The notes: a model not told the origin generated them from the letters alone. A stretch of 64,000 nt of DNA from Streptomyces iranensis (GCF_017874715.1 NZ_JAGGLR010000032.1:1-64000), one strand, 5' to 3'; shown: positions 17,982 to 25,830, counted from the stretch's first letter. Program-made: numbers and translations.

Positions 17982-18833
17982 ATGTCCAGTATCGTTGCTG
18001 TGCATGGTATAGGAAATATCCGAGAGGACCTCACGACCCTGGAAGCAGCTGCATCCCTCGAAATCGAATGGTCGGAAGCTCTCGCATACGGCCTGCACCA
18101 CGCCGGACAGGGCGTCGCCACACCAGTAATGCGTGTGGCGTACTACGCCGATCTCCTTGCCGATCTCGAGCCTCAGGCCGGTGAGAGGGAATTGGAGAGC
18201 CTCTCCCCTGAGGAGGCAGAGCTCATGGCGCACTGGCTGCGCGCCAACGGCGTGCGCGATGAGGAAGAGCAGGGGCTGCTCACCCTCTGGCTGCGCCAGG
18301 GAGTCAGCCGACTGGCGCTGCGTCGTGGCGGCAGCTCAAAGGTGTTGGGCCGCGTCGGTGCTGCTTTCGCCGCCGAGGTCTACTCGTACCTGACCCGCCC
18401 AGAACGTCGGCGCCGAGCGCGCGCAGTGGTCACTGACCTGATCGAGGAGGTGCGCCCAGCGGTGGTGCTCGCGCACTCGCTTGGCTCAGTAGTCACCTAC
18501 GAAGCACTGCATGCTGTCCGGCCCCCACTGAACGTGGAATTGCTTGTGACCTTGGGTTCCCCATTGGGCATGCCGGGCGTCTACGAGGCACTCGAACCCG
18601 AACCAACCATACGCCACGCGGCCCGCCCGCCACGGCTGAAACGCTGGGTGAATATCGCTGACCGGGGTGATGTCGTAGCCGTGCCCGCCATGCTGGGCGG
18701 GTACTTCGACGTCGACTGGCATGTCGAAGCGGTCATTGCTCCGGTCGACTTTCACCGTATGGCGCACTATCTGCGCTGCGGCGAAACGGCCATCGCGATC
18801 GCCGCCTACATATCGCCGCGCCTGCGCCACTGA
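17982..18833 (+). CDS. Alpha/beta hydrolase (lipase/esterase-like)
   Basis: 283 residues from the ATG at 17982, preceded by AGAAGG. The beginning IVAVHGIGN forms the HG oxyanion region. The nucleophile elbow is VVLAHSLGSVV with Ser166. Candidate Asp and His follow in IADRGDVVA and PVDFHRMAHY. No signal peptide is seen, so it is cytoplasmic. It is divergent from the caspase-STAND gene, with their starts only 60 bases apart, so the pair probably shares control. In conflict systems, lipase-like hydrolases can act as partner effectors attacking membrane lipids. That role is inference; a housekeeping esterase is the alternative. Confidence 0.8.
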   Translation: MSSIVAVHGIGNIREDLTTLEAAASLEIEWSEALAYGLHHAGQGVATPVMRVAYYADLLADLEPQAGERELESLSPEEAELMAHWLRANGVRDEEEQGLLTLWLRQGVSRLALRRGGSSKVLGRVGAAFAAEVYSYLTRPERRRRARAVVTDLIEEVRPAVVLAHSLGSVVTYEALHAVRPPLNVELLVTLGSPLGMPGVYEALEPEPTIRHAARPPRLKRWVNIADRGDVVAVPAMLGGYFDVDWHVEAVIAPVDFHRMAHYLRCGETAIAIAAYISPRLRH

Positions 18834-18852
18834 CGCTCGGACGACGATGTTC

Positions 18853-18880
18853 GACTGACACTCCCCGCAGACCGTCAGTC
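18853..18880 (+). terminator. Putative terminator hairpin
   Basis: GACTGAC and GTCAGTC form a 7-bp stem with a 14-base loop, followed by TTTCGGGG, between the convergent hydrolase and the truncated HTH-like gene. Confidence 0.45.
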
Positions 18881-18935
18881 TTTCGGGGCGCCGAGCGCCG
18901 TTTTGGGCCAGTCAGGATGGCTGCGGGCTGTCGTG

Positions 18936-19382
18936 TCAGGCGCCGATGCCGATGTAGGAGGCGCAGGTGTAGGCGCCCCAGTCGGAGTCGAGTTCGGCGA
19001 TGATGTCGTCCCAGAGGTCTTCCATGGTGTCCAGGTCGCTGGCGACGAGGGCATCGTCCCAAATGTAGCGGATCTGCCGGTGTTGGATCCTCAGGTTGTC
19101 GCGGCGGCGTGGCTCGTCGACGGCGGTCTGATTGACGGGGTGGATCTCGATGCGGGTGCTGCGGCCGTTGCGGTTGAGGTGTTGCTTGAGGGCGCCGGGG
19201 CTGGTGAGCACATTGTGGGCTCGTAGGTTCCAGTAGGCGGTGTCGATCGCTTCCAGGTTGGCCGGGCGCGGGCGCTGGGTGCCGCGGGTCCAGGCGCGGA
19301 TCGTGGCGGGGGTGGCGCGGATGCCAGCGTCGGCCAGGACTTGGGGGCCGCCTTTGGTGGTGGTGAGTGATGGTCTGCGCAA
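18936..19382 (-). pseudogene. Truncated paralogue of the operon HTH-like protein
   Basis: The C-terminal 120 or so residues match the product of 6846-7403: HTH-like DAGIRATPATIRAWTRGTQRPRP, then TRIEIHPVNQTAVDEPRRRD, then a DTMEDLWDDIIAELDSDWGA tail ending SYIGIGA. The N-terminal 40-50 residues of the paralogue are missing. The homology begins just inside the 73-bp repeat, so the repeat's left edge interrupts the gene. The only start is a TTG inside the repeat at 19382. It is probably inactive, the remnant of a second element related to the region 1 operon. Confidence 0.6.
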
Positions 19383-19440
19383 TGTTGACCGGGGCTTTCG
19401 TCACTGGTGACACCCGTGATCGGCAGAGAGCGTCAGTACC
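19368..19440. repeat. 73-bp direct repeat, copy 2
   Basis: The partner of 13029-13101 in the same orientation, 71 of 73 bases identical. Its left edge coincides with the point where the truncated HTH-like gene loses its N-terminal coding part. The right flank leads into the TatD remnant. Confidence 0.9.
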
Positions 19441-19481
19441 TGCACCGACCCCCGCCTGGCACAGGCGTTCACACCTTGAGC

Positions 19482-20217
19482 TCATCGAGGCGGAAGTGAG
19501 GCGAGATGAGATCGTACGCGTCGGCTGAGTTGCGCTGCGCAACGGGTGTCGCGCACGAGCGCGGCCAGATTGTGCCACACGGTCTGGCGGATATTCTCGG
19601 GTGTGGTGTGGTGGTGGCGTGCGAGTGTCTGCTCCACGAGGGCGACGTTACCGGGCAGCGGTTGGTCGGAGCTGCGGTCGCCGAAAGGGTGGTCGGTCTC
19701 GGCCAGAACACGGTCGAGGGGGACGGCCTCAAGCAGCGCGGTCTTGCGCACGGCGGAGGCGTTGAGGGAGAAGTAGCAGCCGAGGCTGACGGCACGGGCA
19801 GTCAGAGCGGGGGTGCCGAGCCACCAGTGGAGGACCATGCCGGGTGCCGGAGCCCGTTCTAGTTCGTTAAGAACCTGCTCACAGGCGGCGTAGCTGTGGA
19901 TGCTGGCGATCCGCGGGGTGCGGGCGAGGATGTCGAGGACGCGGCGGAAGGTGGCCTGTTGGCGGTCCATCGGAATACGGCTCTTGCCGTCGAGCCCGAT
20001 CTCGCTGACCAGTGGGGTGCGGTCGATCAGCTGGGTGAAGGTGTCGAGGTCGAAGCCGGTATGGCTGCGGGCGAGTCCGGGATGGGCGCCGACTCCCCAG
20101 ATGATCCGCTCGTCGTGCCGCTGGACGGCTTGGGCGGCCTCGGTCAGGGAGCGGGTGGCGGCGAAGTGGACGGGCGGCCCGGCCTTGCTGTTCTTGCCCC
20201 GGCCGCACCCGGCACGT
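19482..20217 (-). pseudogene. TatD-family hydrolase, 5' end missing
   Basis: The frame shows IIWGVGAHPGLARSH, the metal-site glutamate block TPLVSEIGLDGKSR, IASIHSYA and LDRVLAETDHPFG, all in TatD order. TatD enzymes are metal-dependent nucleases or amidohydrolases of the TIM-barrel class. The usual N-terminal DxHxH block (first strand) is absent; upstream the frame meets a TGA near 20218, and the DNA beyond reads as an IS3 orfB start. The longest ATG-initiated frame (19970) would omit half the barrel. It therefore looks like a gene truncated by an IS3-type insertion or deletion. Confidence 0.75.
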
Positions 20218-20621
20218 CACCGCCACCGGCACCCGCACAGGGGCAGCGGCGGCGGCCAGCTCGCGGACGAGCGGGTACATCATTTCGCCGGCAGGTTCGC
20301 CTGCGACAGATACGCCGCTGCCCTCCTGAGTACCTCGTTCTCCTGCTCCAGCAACCGGATCCGCTTGCGGGCCTCGCACAGTTCGACCGACTCACCCGAT
20401 GTTGTTGCGGGCCTGACGCCCTCGCCGGTGTCGGCGCCGGGCAGCCACTTCGACAGCGTGATCGGGCGGACGCCGAAGTCAGCGGCGATCTGTTCCAGCG
20501 TGACGCCGGGCTCGCGATTGCGCGCGACCCGCACGACGTCCTCGCGGAACTCCTTCGGATACGGCTTGGGCACTGCAACATCCTTCCAGGCCGCCTCTCG
20601 GCAAGCCATGTCAGGTGTCAC
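20200..20621 (-). mobile_element. IS3-family remnant (orfA and start of orfB)
   Basis: OrfA spans about 20280-20621. PKPYPKEFREDVVRVARN is the family-typical start, followed by an HTH (LEQIAADFGVRPITLSKWL) and a leucine-zipper-like end (RKRIRLLEQENEVLRRAAAY). OrfB begins in the overlapping frame with MYPLVRELAAAAAPVRVPVA and breaks off after about 35 codons, where the TatD remnant begins. No DDE residues remain, so it is dead. Its outer edge overlaps the last codons of the SUKH gene. Confidence 0.8.
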
Positions 20622-21265
20622 CGAACCCCTGCAGCAGTCCCGCCGAGTTTGATCATCCCGTCGGGGAACAGCCGCGGATCCCTGGGGTCAATCCAGGTCA
20701 GCCCCTGGCTGCCGGTCAGGACCGGCCAGTCGTGCCTGCCGTCCATTCCATCCGGCCGGTGCAGACACCGGCCCTCCTGAAGCGCCGCAGCAATCTCCTC
20801 CAACCAGTCCACCAGCGGCCAACCCCCCTGCCCCAACGGGTACAGATCGTCTCCACCGTCAACAGACCAGTGCCCCAGGTCGCCGTAGGAGGGCTCGCCT
20901 CTCCGCGCGTCCACATACCAGCCAGACCAGGTATCCCCGGCCGTCCGCGCGAACGGCAGAATGCCGGCCTCCCGCTCCCAGTCCCGCGTACGCATCCGGT
21001 ACTCATCCACCACGTCAGCCAGCGGCAACATCGTCATGCCGGACGGCAAAATCCCAGCACCATGGCCCTCGTCGAAACCATCATGGACCCCGTACCAGGC
21101 CGCGAGCGACGCCGGGAACTCCACTCCAATGGCCACCTCCGCCGCCGCGATGTCGGCTTCACCAGCCGGAGGACGCAACAAACCGGCCGAAGCAGCAGCA
21201 TGCTCACGCAGCCACGTCTCGATCCGCCCCCAGGCCGCGACCACCCGGTGCGTATCGTCACCCAT
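20618..21265 (-). CDS. SMI1/KNR4 (SUKH) family protein
   Basis: 215 residues from the ATG at 21265. The SUKH signature is visible: GEADIAAAEVAIGVEFPASLAAWYGVHDG (E-x-E-x-x-x-G...P-x-x-x-x-x-Y...G). Later blocks are ILPSGMTMLPLADVVDEYR, GDTWSGWYVDARRG and DLYPLGQGGWPLVDWLEEIA. SUKH proteins often serve as immunity proteins against toxin nucleases in polymorphic toxin loci; no toxin is seen here. The last 8-10 codons read into the IS3 remnant, so the native end may be altered slightly. Confidence 0.8.
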   Translation of the reverse strand: MGDDTHRVVAAWGRIETWLREHAAASAGLLRPPAGEADIAAAEVAIGVEFPASLAAWYGVHDGFDEGHGAGILPSGMTMLPLADVVDEYRMRTRDWEREAGILPFARTAGDTWSGWYVDARRGEPSYGDLGHWSVDGGDDLYPLGQGGWPLVDWLEEIAAALQEGRCLHRPDGMDGRHDWPVLTGSQGLTWIDPRDPRLFPDGMIKLGGTAAGVR

Positions 21266-21825
21266 ACTGAACACCCTATCGGCCACAGCCGGCACGACCA
21301 CGACCATCGCCGACCGCAGCTATCCAGGCACGACCTCGCCACGCCCCGACCGTCTCCGCAAAGGCGAAGTGAGCTGTACCGATATGTACAGAGTCCCTGA
21401 TGCTCCAGTGAGAGAGGACGGCCACGCTCAGAAAACCAAAGGCCGCAGCCGCGCTGAGTGGCTTCTGCTGAGCCGCAGAAATACTCCTTCGCGTGTCGCT
21501 CACCGCGACCTCGGCGAGACCGGCCTCGTGGTCTGCTGTGCGGGCATCTGGAGGCCAGTCTCCTGCTGCTCCCGCGAGCCGGCACAAGAGTCCCAGTCCC
21601 CTCGGACCGGGCTCCTGGCCGAAGAATGATCCGGAGGTTCAGGCTGTCTCGGGAGGCTGCCTTCGCTCGGTCGAAGAGGCGTTGAGCACGACGCACAGTC
21701 AGTCCTGTTCCCGTCGATAGAGGCCCACGCGCTCGATGGCGAGGTGGCGCTGCCATTCCAGACGGACAGCGCCTCCGAAGTACCCTGAGTGGCTCCCGGG
21801 ACGGGGTTGTCGGGCTCCCCGGCCG
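21266..21825. other. 560-bp interval without a recognisable gene
   Basis: Several overlapping open frames occur on both strands, but none carries a domain or convincing start. It separates the SUKH gene from the last gene of the lasso operon and could hold the lasso operon terminator. Confidence 0.35.
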
Positions 21826-22710
21826 TCACGTGCAGGATGGCAGCTCGGCCTCCATAGCGTCTTCCTCCACCATCCTGAGCAGCTCGTCGACGTCGAGTTC
21901 GTGGATGGCCGAGGCGAGCTCGCGCGCCACGGCCCTCGCCCGCGCCGCGCGTTGTGTGATCGGCCCGCGCTCGAGCCGGGATCTGACGCATCTGGAAGCG
22001 CGTTCGAAGATGGCGAGCGTGAGGTCCTTCGTCTCTGGCTCCTGGATGACGAAGGACACATGGGTGCTCGACTCGTCGGTCGCCCGTGCAGTGTGGGCGA
22101 CCCCGGGTGGCATGTAGAGCGCCTCACCGCGGCGGAGGGTGACATGGGCGAGGTCGGTGTCGGGGCCGTCGGTGACGAGGGCACCGGAGGTCCACCAGTG
22201 CGACGGGGCGTTCTTCTCCACCCGCCATTCCTTTGAGCCGGCGATCTGCACGGCGATCACGTGCTGGCCGTCCCGGTGCCAGCCGAGTCCAGGGTTGTGG
22301 GCCGGTGTGTGGAACACGGTCGTGCCGCAAGAGGCGTGCAACGCCGATGAGATGTGTGCGGCGATCGCTCTGAGCGAGTCGATCATCTGGTGGGCCTGGT
22401 AGACCATCACGGTGGCCCCGTCGGCCACCAGGGCGCGGGCCTTCGTCCGGTCCAGGAGTCCGGCGTCCGAGTTCGCCGTCGGTTTTCCTCCGGTGGTCAC
22501 TTCCCGGTCCGGAATCTGTCTGCCGTACCGGGCGAAGGTGATGTTCGGTGGCTGGAGCGACCTCTCCTCCAGCAGACGGTCGATCGTGATGCGGTCGAGG
22601 GAGGCGAGAAAGGACGGTGTGATGGACAGCGGAATCATCCGGTCCCCCCAGGCTGTTTCGATGTTCGAGCTCTCGGCCGTGAGCAGGTCGAACCCGTATG
22701 ACCTCGTCAT
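21826..22710 (-). CDS. JmjC/cupin-type Fe(II) oxygenase of the lasso cluster
   Basis: 294 residues. The double-stranded beta-helix metal triad is visible: H-x-D in GLGWHRDGQH (His145, Asp147) and the distal His206 in YMPPGVAHTA. GSKEWRVE and RRGEALYMPPG are typical of cupin_4/JmjC ribosomal-oxygenase-like proteins, which are Fe(II)/2-oxoglutarate hydroxylases. The C-terminal 80 residues are helical. The start overlaps the leader peptidase stop by four bases (ATGA), so it is co-translated with the lasso genes. This suggests hydroxylation of the lasso peptide or its precursor. The substrate residue is unknown; an unrelated protein hydroxylase is the alternative. Confidence 0.85.
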   Translation of the reverse strand: MTRSYGFDLLTAESSNIETAWGDRMIPLSITPSFLASLDRITIDRLLEERSLQPPNITFARYGRQIPDREVTTGGKPTANSDAGLLDRTKARALVADGATVMVYQAHQMIDSLRAIAAHISSALHASCGTTVFHTPAHNPGLGWHRDGQHVIAVQIAGSKEWRVEKNAPSHWWTSGALVTDGPDTDLAHVTLRRGEALYMPPGVAHTARATDESSTHVSFVIQEPETKDLTLAIFERASRCVRSRLERGPITQRAARARAVARELASAIHELDVDELLRMVEEDAMEAELPSCT

Positions 22711-23147
22711 CTCGACGGCTCCTCACACGATCGCGGTCGGATGACGACCATTGTGTGGAAGCGCTCGAGCTGCTCCGTGTCCTCGTCTATCGGTATGCCG
22801 TCCACCTGGACCCAGGCGTGAGCGGTGAAGGGCTCCGTGCGCACTCCCACGCACCATTCGGGCCAGGTGCCACAGATGCGGCACAACAGCGCGGTGGCTA
22901 TCGACCGCTGCAGACACCACGGTCCTGTGCACATCACGCTGACGAAGATGACGGCATTGCGGGCCCGGTGGGCTTCGTCCGCGCGACTGGCGCGCGCGCC
23001 GCGGCGGAAGGCTCCGAGCAGTGCGAACTGACGCTCGGGCGACAGTTTCGCGATGCCCTTGGCCAGCAGGACAGCCACTTTGGCCAGTGGGCGGATCCAC
23101 AGGGGTGGAGGTGAAACCGCCCGCTCGTTGACCATCGAAACACTCAT
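22707..23147 (-). CDS. Lasso peptide leader protease (B2)
   Basis: 146 residues, the length of stand-alone transglutaminase-fold B2 enzymes. The catalytic Cys78 is in GPWCLQRS and His110 in FTAHAWVQVDG, with an Asp shortly after (Asp116 or Asp121), the C-H-D order of McjB-type proteases. It removes the leader peptide so that the cyclase can act on the free N-terminal residue. The ATG at 23147 overlaps the RRE gene stop (ATGA), and the oxygenase overlaps its own stop. It is cytoplasmic and works with the RRE protein and cyclase. Confidence 0.92.
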   Translation of the reverse strand: MSVSMVNERAVSPPPLWIRPLAKVAVLLAKGIAKLSPERQFALLGAFRRGARASRADEAHRARNAVIFVSVMCTGPWCLQRSIATALLCRICGTWPEWCVGVRTEPFTAHAWVQVDGIPIDEDTEQLERFHTMVVIRPRSCEEPSR

Positions 23148-23407
23148 CGGGCAAGCAACTTCGCGGCCTGGAGCTGGCGCACCAGCGTGTGCACGTCGGA
23201 GACGGTCTGATCGGAGGCGTCCGGGTACTTCTCCTGTAGCCGGCTTGCCGCGGACTCCACGGTCTCACCGCTCAGCAGCAGACGGACGACCTCCGACCCC
23301 GTGCCGTTCAACTGCCAGTACTTCCCGGTCCGTTTGTTGAGGAACACTAATCCGTCCTCGGACTCGATCATCGTGACGAAGGGAGAGAGGGCTACTACGC
23401 CTGTCAT
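23144..23407 (-). CDS. Lasso RRE protein (B1, PqqD-like)
   Basis: 87 residues of PqqD/RRE fold: GLVFLNKRTGKYWQLNGTG forms the beta-strand region, followed by helices SEVVRLLLSGETVESAASRL and VSDVHTLVRQLQAAKLL. B1 binds the leader motif Y-x-x-P-x-L-x-x-x-G-x-F, which both precursors in this cluster contain. It delivers the precursor to the B2 protease. It lies 24 nt after the cyclase gene and overlaps the B2 start by four bases. Confidence 0.93.
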   Translation of the reverse strand: MTGVVALSPFVTMIESEDGLVFLNKRTGKYWQLNGTGSEVVRLLLSGETVESAASRLQEKYPDASDQTVSDVHTLVRQLQAAKLLAR

Positions 23408-23431
23408 CCAGAGCCTCCTGGTCCGTTGTGG

Positions 23432-25237
23432 TCAGTGCGCTTGTGGGTCGGCCTTCGCCGGGAGGGAACGGAGCCATGCCTCGCAGGCCATCGTCTTTTC
23501 GAGCGGCCCCAAGTGCATGGGGTCCGGCATGATGCCGGAGAGCACGCGGCGGAAGCCTTCGCGACCGATCAGCCCCAGCTCGGCAAGGCGCGACTCCTCA
23601 CACATCTCCCGCATCTTTGCGAGGTTTTGCTTCCGGCCGGCGTAGGTGTCCATGGTGAAGTGGCTCTTGGTGGTCCGGTCGAGGACGTAATCCGGCACCG
23701 TTCCACGCAGGGCGGCCACCAGGACGGGTTTGTGACGGCCAGCCACGTACCGGTCCGCCAGCCGGACGGACAGCGCCGTCTCCACGACTCGGTCATCGAG
23801 GAACGGAGCTTCGAAGCTCACGCCGAAACGCTCCCCGAGCGTGTTCGCGAAGCGAACGATCCAACCGTTCACGCGGATACAGCGCAGTATCTCGTGATGC
23901 GTGGAGATCGACGACATCGGCTGGGGATCCGTCGCCGCCGTACGGCGCATCGTGTCCTGGACCAGTGCGGCGGCTTCCCGGGAAACCCACGGAGGAAGCC
24001 GCGGGGCCGGCTCCCAACCCACTTCCGCCTCGATGTCCGGCGGACAGAGCAGTTCATCGGCGGATCGGCGCAGCCACTCGCCGTAGCTGGGAAAGGCCCG
24101 GACGACGCGCAGGGTCGTGGCAAGGGACCAGCGCCGCCGGGCGCGCATCGCGCGGACCATGCCCAGGGATCCGAGCAGACTCCGCTGGGCCATGGCGTTG
24201 GCATAAGTCGTTCCGGTAGCTGCCAGTTCATCGCTGCCGTGGCCCTGGAGGTGCCTGGTGACCCCATGAGAGGCCATGATCCGGGCAACGTCTTCCATAT
24301 GGCTCGTCATGGCGATGAAGGGCGGTGGTTCGTCCATCGCGAGATCGTCGCGGTCCGGCGAGTCGTAGTACGGCGATGCCGTGTCCTTGTCGAGCACGAT
24401 GTGCTCGGCGCCGGGCAGGTCCGCTGCGGCTCGGCCGGCGACGGAGTCGTCGCAGTTCACCGGGTCCATGAGCTGGCGCCGTATGGTCACCAGCTGGCCC
24501 CCCTGCTCGGCGGCGAGAAAACAAAGGCTCGTCGAGTCCATTCCGCCGGAGAGATCGGCACCGACGGCCGGCGATGCCCCCGCTCGTGCCGCGACCGCCT
24601 CGGCCAGCGCCTTCCGGAGCTCGGGAGCGGCCACACCGACCGGGAGCTCCGGCGCCGGAGGAGTCCACCACCGGACCGGATCGGCGGTCCCGTCGGGACG
24701 AAGCGACAGGTAATGTGCGAAGGGAAGGGAGTCGACCTCCCGCCACACACTGCGCTCGCTCAGGGGCCACGGCGGTGTGAAGGCGAGCAGCTGCATCGCG
24801 AGCTGCTCCTCGGCCAGGGTCAGCCGCCGCAGCTCGCCCAGTGCGGATACCCGGTTCGATGCCACCGTGATACCGGCGAACGATGTGGAGAAGAGCTCCC
24901 GGGCACCGGAGAGGCTGCCTTGCGCCCTGACGAAACCGTCGATGGAAGCGATCAGGTGGAAACAGCCCGCGGTGCGTTCCACGATCCTGTCGAGCCCCCG
25001 CGCCGTGCGGACCTTCCCGAGTTGGACCAAGAGTTCAGGTTCCGTAGTGCGCGCAGCGCCGAAGAGCACGATCTTCGACAGACCGGCCTCAACGCAGACG
25101 GTGGCGCCCGCGGACCAGTTCCCCACCAACCAAGGGCGCCCGGAGTGGTGAAAGAGCGTGTTCTTCCGGTACTGCTCGGGGAGCCGGGCACGCACCTCGT
25201 CCGCAGCGGGGTGGTCTGGCAGAACGACGAACTCCAT
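23432..25237 (-). CDS. Lasso cyclase (asparagine-synthetase-like, LasC)
   Basis: 601 residues. An N-terminal glutaminase-like domain lacking the catalytic Cys2 is followed by the AMP-forming synthetase domain with the PP-loop GADLSGGMDSTSLCF at about 227-241. GHGSDELAATG and FEAPFLDDRVVETAL are typical of lasso cyclases. It activates the Asp9 side chain as an acyl-adenylate and closes the macrolactam on the N-terminal residue. The gene follows the two precursor genes after a 110-nt gap containing a hairpin. No frame damage is seen. Confidence 0.95.
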   Translation of the reverse strand: MEFVVLPDHPAADEVRARLPEQYRKNTLFHHSGRPWLVGNWSAGATVCVEAGLSKIVLFGAARTTEPELLVQLGKVRTARGLDRIVERTAGCFHLIASIDGFVRAQGSLSGARELFSTSFAGITVASNRVSALGELRRLTLAEEQLAMQLLAFTPPWPLSERSVWREVDSLPFAHYLSLRPDGTADPVRWWTPPAPELPVGVAAPELRKALAEAVAARAGASPAVGADLSGGMDSTSLCFLAAEQGGQLVTIRRQLMDPVNCDDSVAGRAAADLPGAEHIVLDKDTASPYYDSPDRDDLAMDEPPPFIAMTSHMEDVARIMASHGVTRHLQGHGSDELAATGTTYANAMAQRSLLGSLGMVRAMRARRRWSLATTLRVVRAFPSYGEWLRRSADELLCPPDIEAEVGWEPAPRLPPWVSREAAALVQDTMRRTAATDPQPMSSISTHHEILRCIRVNGWIVRFANTLGERFGVSFEAPFLDDRVVETALSVRLADRYVAGRHKPVLVAALRGTVPDYVLDRTTKSHFTMDTYAGRKQNLAKMREMCEESRLAELGLIGREGFRRVLSGIMPDPMHLGPLEKTMACEAWLRSLPAKADPQAH

Positions 25238-25296
25238 GGACGGCTCCCAACTGTGTCGGTGGTCTGTGTCGAAGCTGTGGGTCGGTGCCGCGGCCC

Positions 25297-25330
25297 GGTC
25301 GTCGGTGGCCTGAGCAGGGAACCGACGACC
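25297..25330 (-). terminator. Hairpin between precursor 2 and cyclase (attenuator)
   Basis: GGTCGTCGGT and ACCGACGACC form a perfect 10-bp stem with a 14-base loop. Its place after the precursor genes fits a partial terminator or mRNA stabiliser that keeps precursor expression above enzyme expression, as found in other lasso operons. No U-tract follows. Confidence 0.6.
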
Positions 25331-25347
25331 GAACCGCGGTCAGGGCA

Positions 25348-25464
25348 TCAGCCGCCGAACGTGGTGAAGAGATCCGGAAGCCATCCCATGCTGACCCAGC
25401 GGGTCTTCTCGGAGAATCCACCGATCTCGAACAGCGCGGGTGCCTCGTAACGAGTCGTGTCCAT
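25348..25464 (-). CDS. Lasso peptide precursor 2
   Basis: 38 residues with strong ribosome sites (AGGAGG and AAGGAG) before the ATG at 25464. The leader MDTTRYEAPALFEIGGFSEK holds the RRE-binding pattern YEAPALFEIGGF. The conserved Thr falls at position -2 (TR, then core). The predicted core is WVSMGWLPDLFTTFGG: Trp1, a 9-residue ring closed on Asp9, and the tail LFTTFGG. It is a near-duplicate of precursor 1; leaders differ at only three positions near the start, while the cores differ at residues 3, 4, 7, 11 and 12. Cleavage and ring size are predictions from the motif. Confidence 0.9.
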   Translation of the reverse strand: MDTTRYEAPALFEIGGFSEKTRWVSMGWLPDLFTTFGG

Positions 25465-25515
25465 GCTCCTTCACCTCCTTCCCTCGGTTCTTCGGTACGG
25501 GGTGCCGATTCCGCG

Positions 25516-25567
25516 CCGCGGCCCGCTCGCCAGCAGCCGCAACAGGGCCACCACGACCGGGCCGCGG
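25516..25567 (-). terminator. Inverted repeat between the two lasso precursors
   Basis: CCGCGGCCCG and CGGGCCGCGG form a 10-bp perfect stem with a 32-base loop. The same block is partly duplicated after precursor 2, consistent with tandem duplication of a precursor-plus-spacer unit. It may tune transcript levels. Confidence 0.5.
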
Positions 25568-25575
25568 TCAGGACA

Positions 25576-25692
25576 TCAGCCGCCGAACGTGCTGAGGAGG
25601 TCCGGGACCCACCCGACCCTGACCCAGCGGGTCTTCTCGGAGAATCCACCGATCTCGAACAGCGCGGGTGCCTCGTAGCGAATCGCGTCCAT
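25576..25692 (-). CDS. Lasso peptide precursor 1
   Basis: 38 residues from the ATG at 25692, with AGGAG in the region upstream (sense GAAGGAGCTGAAAG). The leader contains YEAPALFEIGGF for RRE binding and SEKTR before the core. The predicted core is WVRVGWVPDLLSTFGG, with Trp1 and a macrolactam acceptor Asp9. The plug residues cannot be stated with confidence; the ring would contain Pro8. It is the first gene of the operon, divergent from the large STAND gene. Confidence 0.92.
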   Translation of the reverse strand: MDAIRYEAPALFEIGGFSEKTRWVRVGWVPDLLSTFGG

Positions 25693-25743
25693 GTTTCTTT
25701 CAGCTCCTTCGTGAGCGGGCTCGGAAACAGCTTCTGATCTTGT

Positions 25744-25830
25744 GCCGGGGATGCTGGTGCTCCCCGGCGCTTGCATCATCGATTTCAGCGGTCGCCTCAA
25801 ATGTTTGGCAGTCCTGTTCGGCGGCCAAAC
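25744..25830. promoter_or_regulatory. Two inverted repeats in the lasso/STAND divergent region
   Basis: GCCGGGGA/TCCCCGGC (25744-25768, perfect 8-bp stem) and GTTTGGC/GCCAAAC (25803-25830, perfect 7-bp arms, 14-base spacer) lie between precursor 1 and the STAND gene. The second is spaced like an operator for a dimeric regulator; the first is in the probable lasso 5' leader and may be a hairpin. No promoter boxes are clear. Confidence 0.45.

Noticed and set aside
23426..25450. 674-codon plus-strand frame opposite the lasso cyclase
   Set aside because: It is the shadow of the cyclase and precursors on the other strand, with no recognisable domain.
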